Below the pieces are notes generated by a model. That model did no database searches. It was not told where the DNA came from and worked only from the letters and a program-made list of their open reading frames with translations. A DNA stretch of 64,000 nt from Heterocephalus glaber (taxonomy: Eukaryota; Chordata; Mammalia; Rodentia; Bathyergidae), in the NCBI RefSeq assembly GCF_000247695.1, contig NW_004624732.1:19654180-19718179 (forward strand), read 5' to 3'. Both the position numbers and the translations under genes were made by a program. Positions 58,945 to 64,000 of the stretch are shown one piece after another (the stretch's first letter is position 1; each line of letters opens with the position of its first letter).

Positions 58945-59295
58945 GTCATAATAAAATCCCACAGAATATGAAATTTATACATTAAATGAATTTATTTCTC
59001 ACAGTTTTAGAGGCTGGGAAGTCTGACATCAAGGTTCCTACCACCTGCTGAGGTCCCTCTTGTGGCTTTAAAAGTGAGGGTGGGTACTGCCTGGTGAGAA
59101 TGCAGAGCTTATGAATTCAGGTCTCTCTTCTTTCTGTGAAACCACCAGTGCCATCATGGGGGCTCCATTCTCATGATCTTATTCAATCCTAACCATGACT
59201 TAATGGCTCTCATCTCCAAATACCATGAACCTATGAACTTGGGGGTTTAGTTTCACACAAAAATTTTGAGGAACACACTCAAACTATAGCAGATG
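58945..59295 (-). mobile_element. MLT1-like LTR (MaLR), reverse orientation
   Basis: atgaatttatttctcacagt, tttagaggctgggaagtctg, acatcaaggttcctaccacc, gatcttattcaatcctaacc and catctccaaataccatgaac, then ttgaggaacacactcaaact, match an MLT1-type LTR read from its 3' end. Solo, degraded. Confidence 0.65.
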
Positions 59296-59528
59296 GTATC
59301 TTCATAGGAGGGAAAGAGCAGCATCTACCTATAAGAGATAGACTTTAGATTCAAGGGAATTCACAGATCTATTTTAAAAGAATAGAACAATGTGTATATT
59401 CAAACAACATTCATAAGAGCAGTGAAGTAGCTATATTAATGCAAGACAAAATATGTAAAAATAGCGCATTGAAGATACAAAGGGAACTTTGCTACAAATA
59501 TCAGTATATAAAGGAAACACAAGAATAT

Positions 59529-59615
59529 TGGGCTGGGGATTTAGCTCAGTGGTTCTGGTGCCTGCCATGCAAGTTCAAGGTCCCTAGTTTGATCCCCAGT
59601 ACCAAAAAAAAAAAA
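59529..59615 (+). mobile_element. ID-like SINE with short target-site duplication
   Basis: gggctggggatttagctcag, tggttctggtgcctgccatg, caaggtccctagtttgatcc and ccagtaccaaaaaaaa. Flanks aagaatat at 59521-59528 and 59616-59623. Confidence 0.92.
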
Positions 59616-59648
59616 AAGAATATCAATAAAGATGCCCGATAACAGATA

Positions 59649-59892
59649 TATATATGTGTGTGTGTGTATATATATATATGTACATGTAAATATATATGTA
59701 TATGTGTATATATGTATATATGTGTATGTATATATACATATATGTGTATGTATATATACATATATATGTATATATGCATGTGTATGTATATGTATATATA
59801 CATATATATGTATAAATGCATGTGCATGTATATGTATATATGTATATGTATATGTATATATGTATATATATGTATATGTATATATATATGAA
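59649..59892. repeat. (TATG)n/(TA)n/(TG)n microsatellite
   Basis: About 240 bases of interrupted TATG, TATA and TGTG units. The long open frames on both strands (YIYVYI-type) are artefacts. Confidence 0.97.
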
Positions 59893-60094
59893 ACAAAATA
59901 CATGAAGTAAAAGTAGAAACCATTGAAAGAATGAAGAGATAATTTAAGAATAATAGTTGGAGATTTCAATACAGTCTTTATATCTGTGTGCTATTGATTG
60001 CCCCTTTACCAAAATCTTCAAATATTTCAAGTTCTTTATATAAAATTGCATTGTGTTTGCATAAAATCAATGCACATGCACCTGTGTACTTTGA

Positions 60095-60470
60095 ATCTGT
60101 GGTCACTGAGCTTTATGCCAGCAGGGACCAGTTTCATGGGAGACAATTTTTCCACAAACTGGTATTGTGTTGGAGCAGGGTTTGGGATGATCCAAGTGCA
60201 CTGGATTTACTGGGAACCTATTTCTATTATTATTATTATGTTATATTTTAATAAGGAACATGAAGCCTGTATCCTTCACATATGGAATTCATAGTAGGAT
60301 TCATGCTCCTGAGAGCAGGCCAAACTCAGGCAATCACAGAAGCTGGAGGAGCTGTAAATGCTGATGAAGCCTAGCTGGCTACCCACCACTCACCTACTGC
60401 TCTGCAGCCTGGTTCCTAATAGGTCACTATTGGTACCTGTCCATGGCCTGGGAGTTGAGTATTCATGCTT
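60095..60470 (+). mobile_element. hAT-type DNA transposon (CAGTGGTCCCCAACC family, possibly Zaphod-like)
   Basis: agcagggaccagtttcatgg, gagacaatttttccacaaac, gatgatccaagtgcactgga, ctcctgagagcaggccaaac, ctgatgaagcctagctggct, cctactgctctgcagcctgg and ttcctaataggtcactattg, then ctgtccatggcctgggagtt, follow the known order of this family, both ends included. The family name is from memory. Confidence 0.7.
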
Positions 60471-60474
60471 TATA

Positions 60475-61325
60475 TTGTCACTGGATCACTTATGCCTAGT
60501 GTAGTGTGTTATAGAAATAGTTTGTTATTCTTTACTGCTTGGAAAATTGAGAAGAAAAGAAGGTTGTTCATAGTCAATAAATAAACAGTCCCCCCCCCAA
60601 AAAATATTTTAACATAAAGTTGACTGAGTCCATGAATATAGAATCCAGGGGTACAAAGGCTGACTATCAATTATCATTACTATTATCAACAACTTGTAAA
60701 CCTGCTAGACAGAAAATCAACAAGGATATGGCTTATGCAAAACTACAAATGCCTTGATCTAACTTATATAGATTAGTCAACTCAGCAAACTCAGTATCTT
60801 CAAGTATACATGGAACATGTTCCAAAGCAGATCATATGCTAGACTACAAAGCAAATTAACCTAAATTTATTGAAATTGCAAATTATGCTTTTAGATCAGG
60901 AAAGAGTTAAATTAGGAATCAGTAACCAAAAAGACATGAGATCTTCCAAAATATATTGAAATTAAATTATTTTGAAATAACTTGGTGTTCAAGGTTAAAA
61001 GAAACAGAGAAATTAGAAATTACTTTGAATTTAGTGGAAATTTTAAAAAATGAAAACAATTACTTATCAGGAACATGGACTCCTGACAAAACAATGTTTG
61101 GAAAACACTTATTTTTCAAATGCTTATATAAGGAAAAAATGGTCTCATTACCTAGATAAGTTGTCACTAGAAAAAGACTAGGAAAAACAAACATTCTGAG
61201 CTCAAAGTAAACAGTAGAAAATAAAGATTAAAGCAGAAATCAATGAAAAAATCAGAAAGCAATGAGAAAAAAAAATAAAAGTTAGTTCTGAGGAAAAAAT
61301 GCCAACAGAATTGATAGAGCTTTGT
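60475..61325. other. A-rich sequence, possibly old L1-derived, no gene seen
   Basis: A-rich DNA. The segment 60710-61200 has an L1 ORF2 endonuclease-like texture (ggaacatgttccaaagcaga, tcatatgctagactacaaag) on the plus strand, but is too decayed to delimit. Confidence 0.35.
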
Positions 61326-61329
61326 TTAG

Positions 61330-61525
61330 ATCATGGGTTGGTCATTTACATGTACCAAATATGGCTTGCAGTTTTTTACTATTTCATTAAAAAGTAGCAA
61401 CACTTACTTATTCATATGTTGTTGTGGTTGCTTTCACACTACAATAGCAGAGGTAACTAGTTACCATAGAGACCACATCACCTGTAATGCCTAAAATATT
61501 TATTATCAAATTATTTACAGAAAAG
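61330..61525 (-). mobile_element. hAT-type non-autonomous DNA transposon, degraded
   Basis: taccaaatatggcttgcagt, gttgctttcacactacaata, gcagaggtaactagttacca and tgcctaaaatatttattatc, then tttacagaaaagctgtgcca, match the reversed CAGGGGTCGGCAAAC element. The longest of the three copies here. Confidence 0.65.
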
Positions 61526-61529
61526 CTGT

Positions 61530-62685
61530 GCCAACACCTTACATAGGAAAAACAAAGCAAAGCTAACTCAGAAATTAGGGAAGGAAAATGAGAGAATAAC
61601 CATCAACTCTTCAAAATGTGGAAAAATTTGGGCTATTTGGGCTCAAGAGTCCAAATAGGGCTGCTGGAGAACAAGCAGCACGTCTAACTATTATGATCAC
61701 AGGGAAATGACTCACAGCGGTCTGTTTAGGTCCTGACTGATAAGTTGGGTTCATTTTGACAAGGTTTCTGTAGAGTTAATCTCAGCAGAAATGATCTGTT
61801 GGTTAGCTAACCTTTAGGGAACTTATGAAATAACAGCCATTGGAATCTATACCCCTCAAGGAGCCCTGGCAGAGAAATGTCATTGAGAATTTACTCTGCC
61901 AAGCAGGTTCTATCTGTTCTAGGCATAGCAACAGGGACCAACCACTACCAGAAGGCTGAAAGGGAGCTGGACTACCTGCGAAGCTCCAGAGGACAGCAAA
62001 GGAGCTCAGATCACAGTAGCAGAAAGTCAACCAGTTTGCACTGCAAGTGGTAATAGGAAGAGGCAAAGACACTGTCATCAACCAGAGCAGGCATCTCCAT
62101 GGGTCTATCACCAGGCAATGCGGCCACAGTGTAAACATTACTTCAGACAAACAGAGGCAAGAGAAATACCTTTGCTTATCTTTCTTCCCTATTCAATCTT
62201 GTTCCAATTTCTTCCATTAGCCACAACCAGGCAGCAGTCCAACCTAGGTGGATATGCGAGTGGACAGACCAGCTCCCGTGAATACAGAGCAGAGGCAGTT
62301 GAGGAGCACATCATCTGAAGCCTGTGATGCCTAAAACAACCAAAATGGCCACAATAGCCAACTAACAGTTTCTGCTTCCTTATCCTTCCTGTTACCCAGT
62401 AGAAAGGCGGTGAAATAACACAAGCCAGGAAAGAGATAATCTTATCTTTCTACCTCCTGCTAGCCACAGACAATCTTATCCAAATAAACACATATACCCA
62501 GAACTGCTCTCCCTTCCTGCACTGGGTGAGAGAACTTGGTGTAAGTTTGGCAAGCACAAACATGGTCCATGTTCACTCCACTCCCTCACTGTGGCTCCTA
62601 CAACATTGAATGTAGGCATCATGTTCCACACGGGCTGGTTCCAATCACTGGGCTGCATATATTCACCATCTAGTGTAGTATTTTT
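61530..62685. other. Moderate-GC sequence, no gene confirmed
   Basis: More GC-rich than the rest of the window. Open frames on both strands (for example 61803-62150 minus) have no domain I recognise. Possibly an unclassified LTR or single-copy DNA. Confidence 0.3.
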
Positions 62686-62689
62686 CATA

Positions 62690-62830
62690 AGAGCAGAGCC
62701 TGGAATTAGGGATGATATGGATTCTGAATCAAATCTTGCTGTTTCTTTTGGTACAATTTCAATGAAGTGCCCTCTCAAAATTGGAATATCCTCATCTATA
62801 AAATAAGGGTGGAAATGCAAATCATTTAGC
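62690..62830 (+). mobile_element. MIR SINE
   Basis: cataagagcagagcctggaa, gatatggattctgaatcaaa, atgaagtgccctctcaaaat and ctcatctataaaataagggt fit MIR in plus orientation (5' end, CORE, 3' domain start). Confidence 0.6.
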
Positions 62831-63269
62831 CTTGTATGGGATGAATGCTCCCACCTTGAACCTGGTAGATGATTAAAGGATACTGGACTCATATCTGCAG
62901 TTTCATTAATCCAAATGTTCTTTTGGATTACTATCTTCTCCATTTATGAGAAACCAATCCCTTCTGTAAAGCCCAGTTTAAAGTCTCTTTTTCAAGCTAA
63001 ATCTCTATTAAAAAGAGGAGCATGTTTTATCTATTCATCTCCTTCCACCATGCAAAGTCCTTACTGGTCACATTGTAGTTGGTCAAGTAATTAAAGTGGA
63101 GGCTATGGTGAAGGCTGGGGTGGGGGGGAGCTTCACTGAACAGGGCCTTCCAAAGCACTCTACATTCTGCTCTGTATATTTGCCACTCACCAAGCATTCA
63201 CTGTTCACCTCCTCCTAATGTTCAGGAGCAACAATCAGATGCTTCCATTCAAATCTACACTCTATTTTT

Positions 63270-63400
63270 TGGCAAATGAGGATCTTTGAGATTATGCGAC
63301 CTCTTTCATTCAGCATCTATACAACAGAGATAGTCATAGTACAGGGCTATTGTGAAAAGTCAGTTAAATGAGATGTCTGATACATCATACACACTAAACT
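63270..63400 (+). mobile_element. MIR SINE 3' half
   Basis: ttatgcgacctctttcattc, agcatctatacaacagagat, tacagggctattgtgaaaag and tcagttaaatgagatgtctg resemble the MIR CORE and 3' domain. Confidence 0.5.
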
Positions 63401-64000
63401 AAATTAGATAGATTAACCCTCTGAAGTCCAGATAAGCTTTTAAGTCTCTCAATAAACATTTCATAATTGGAGTAATTTTCTACTATTTATTTAATTGTTA
63501 GTTTATTCATTTATTCCTTTTTAAACATTATTGTCTACCACGTTTATTACCACAAGGAAATTCACATGAATGTCTAATCACCAAAATCAGCCCCCAAATA
63601 TTTCTGATGGGCCTTATTTATTTTATGCATGTCTTTTTAAAATAAATGATAAACATCTATATAACATATGTGACTAAAATTGATCCTTTGGGAAAATGGA
63701 AATATCTATGACACTATGTGTTTTATTAAAAACCTACACATCTTTGTTTGTATATATTTCTTCACAATATAATACATTTTTTGAAATATCTATAATTTTT
63801 TTTTCTGTTCTACCATGTCATTTATTCTTGAGTTTATAAGGAATGTGAATACATAAGCACTAAATAACATTAGTCTTTCACTTTTTGAAGGAAGGAAAAA
63901 ATGAATATATGTTCTTTTTCTTCACTATCTTTTCCTGTAAAGGACTTTGATTCCTGACTTTTGTCTCTAAGACAGTCTATACAGTTCTTCCACAACCTTT
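63401..64000. other. AT-rich sequence to the window end, no gene seen
   Basis: T/A-rich DNA without recognisable features. Confidence 0.3.

Noticed and set aside
59541..59969. 142- and 125-codon open frames on the minus strand
   Set aside because: Produced by the TATG-type microsatellite and an ID SINE.
62476..62943. 155-codon open frame on the minus strand that reads like a plausible protein
   Set aside because: A large part (about 62690-62830) is a MIR SINE in the opposite orientation. I recognise no domain, so a chance frame is more likely.

Overview
This window is intergenic or intronic mammalian DNA from a rodent. The evidence is a dense set of tRNA-derived ID-like SINEs (A box near GATTTAGCTCAGTGG, B box near GTTCGATCCC, then GGTACC and an A-tail), 7SL-derived B1-like SINEs and B1-ID composites, several LINE-1 (L1) subfamilies, and older placental repeats (MIR, MER20, MER5A-like, MLT1-like LTRs, other hAT-type elements). 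The ID-like consensus differs from the mouse/rat and squirrel forms I know. A non-murid rodent, possibly of the beaver/kangaroo-rat group, is my best guess, but I cannot name the species. I see no complete functional protein-coding gene and no functional RNA gene. Repeat names come from recognition by eye and should be confirmed with RepeatMasker. Stretches not listed as features are AT-rich DNA in which I see nothing recognisable.

Layout. 1-17.5 kb: AT-rich DNA with scattered old L1 fragments (a minus-strand L1 at about 5.6-7.6 kb, plus-strand pieces at about 8.8-10.0 and 14.9-15.6 kb), ID and B1 SINEs, and hAT- or LTR-type repeats. 17.5-17.8 kb: a minus-strand, intronless, 5'-truncated retrocopy of ZBTB8OS (archease), with one frameshift. 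18.3-19.9 kb: a tentative minus-strand terminal exon with a splice acceptor, 34 open codons ending in a stop, and poly(A) signals downstream. This is the only hint of a host gene. 20-35 kb: mostly unique AT-rich DNA with MIR, MER20, MER5A-like and MLT1-like elements.

35.5-56.5 kb: the most remarkable part, a nest of retrotransposons about 21 kb long. One old plus-strand L1 (called A here) can be followed in four consecutive pieces that together approximate a full-length element. It is interrupted by a 5.3-kb plus-strand L1 (B), a partial plus-strand L1 (C), a minus-strand L1 (D) and three ID SINEs. D is itself split by a further L1 (E) that has the inverted structure of twin priming. Target-site duplications are readable for B, D, E and two of the SINEs, so the order of insertion can be worked out. 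All ORF1 and ORF2 frames are broken. A 125-base run of N falls in the reverse-transcriptase core of D.

56.5-64 kb: more ID SINEs, hAT-type elements, an MLT1-like LTR, MIRs and a long TATG-type microsatellite. The window reads as an archive of retrotransposition rather than an operating gene system.
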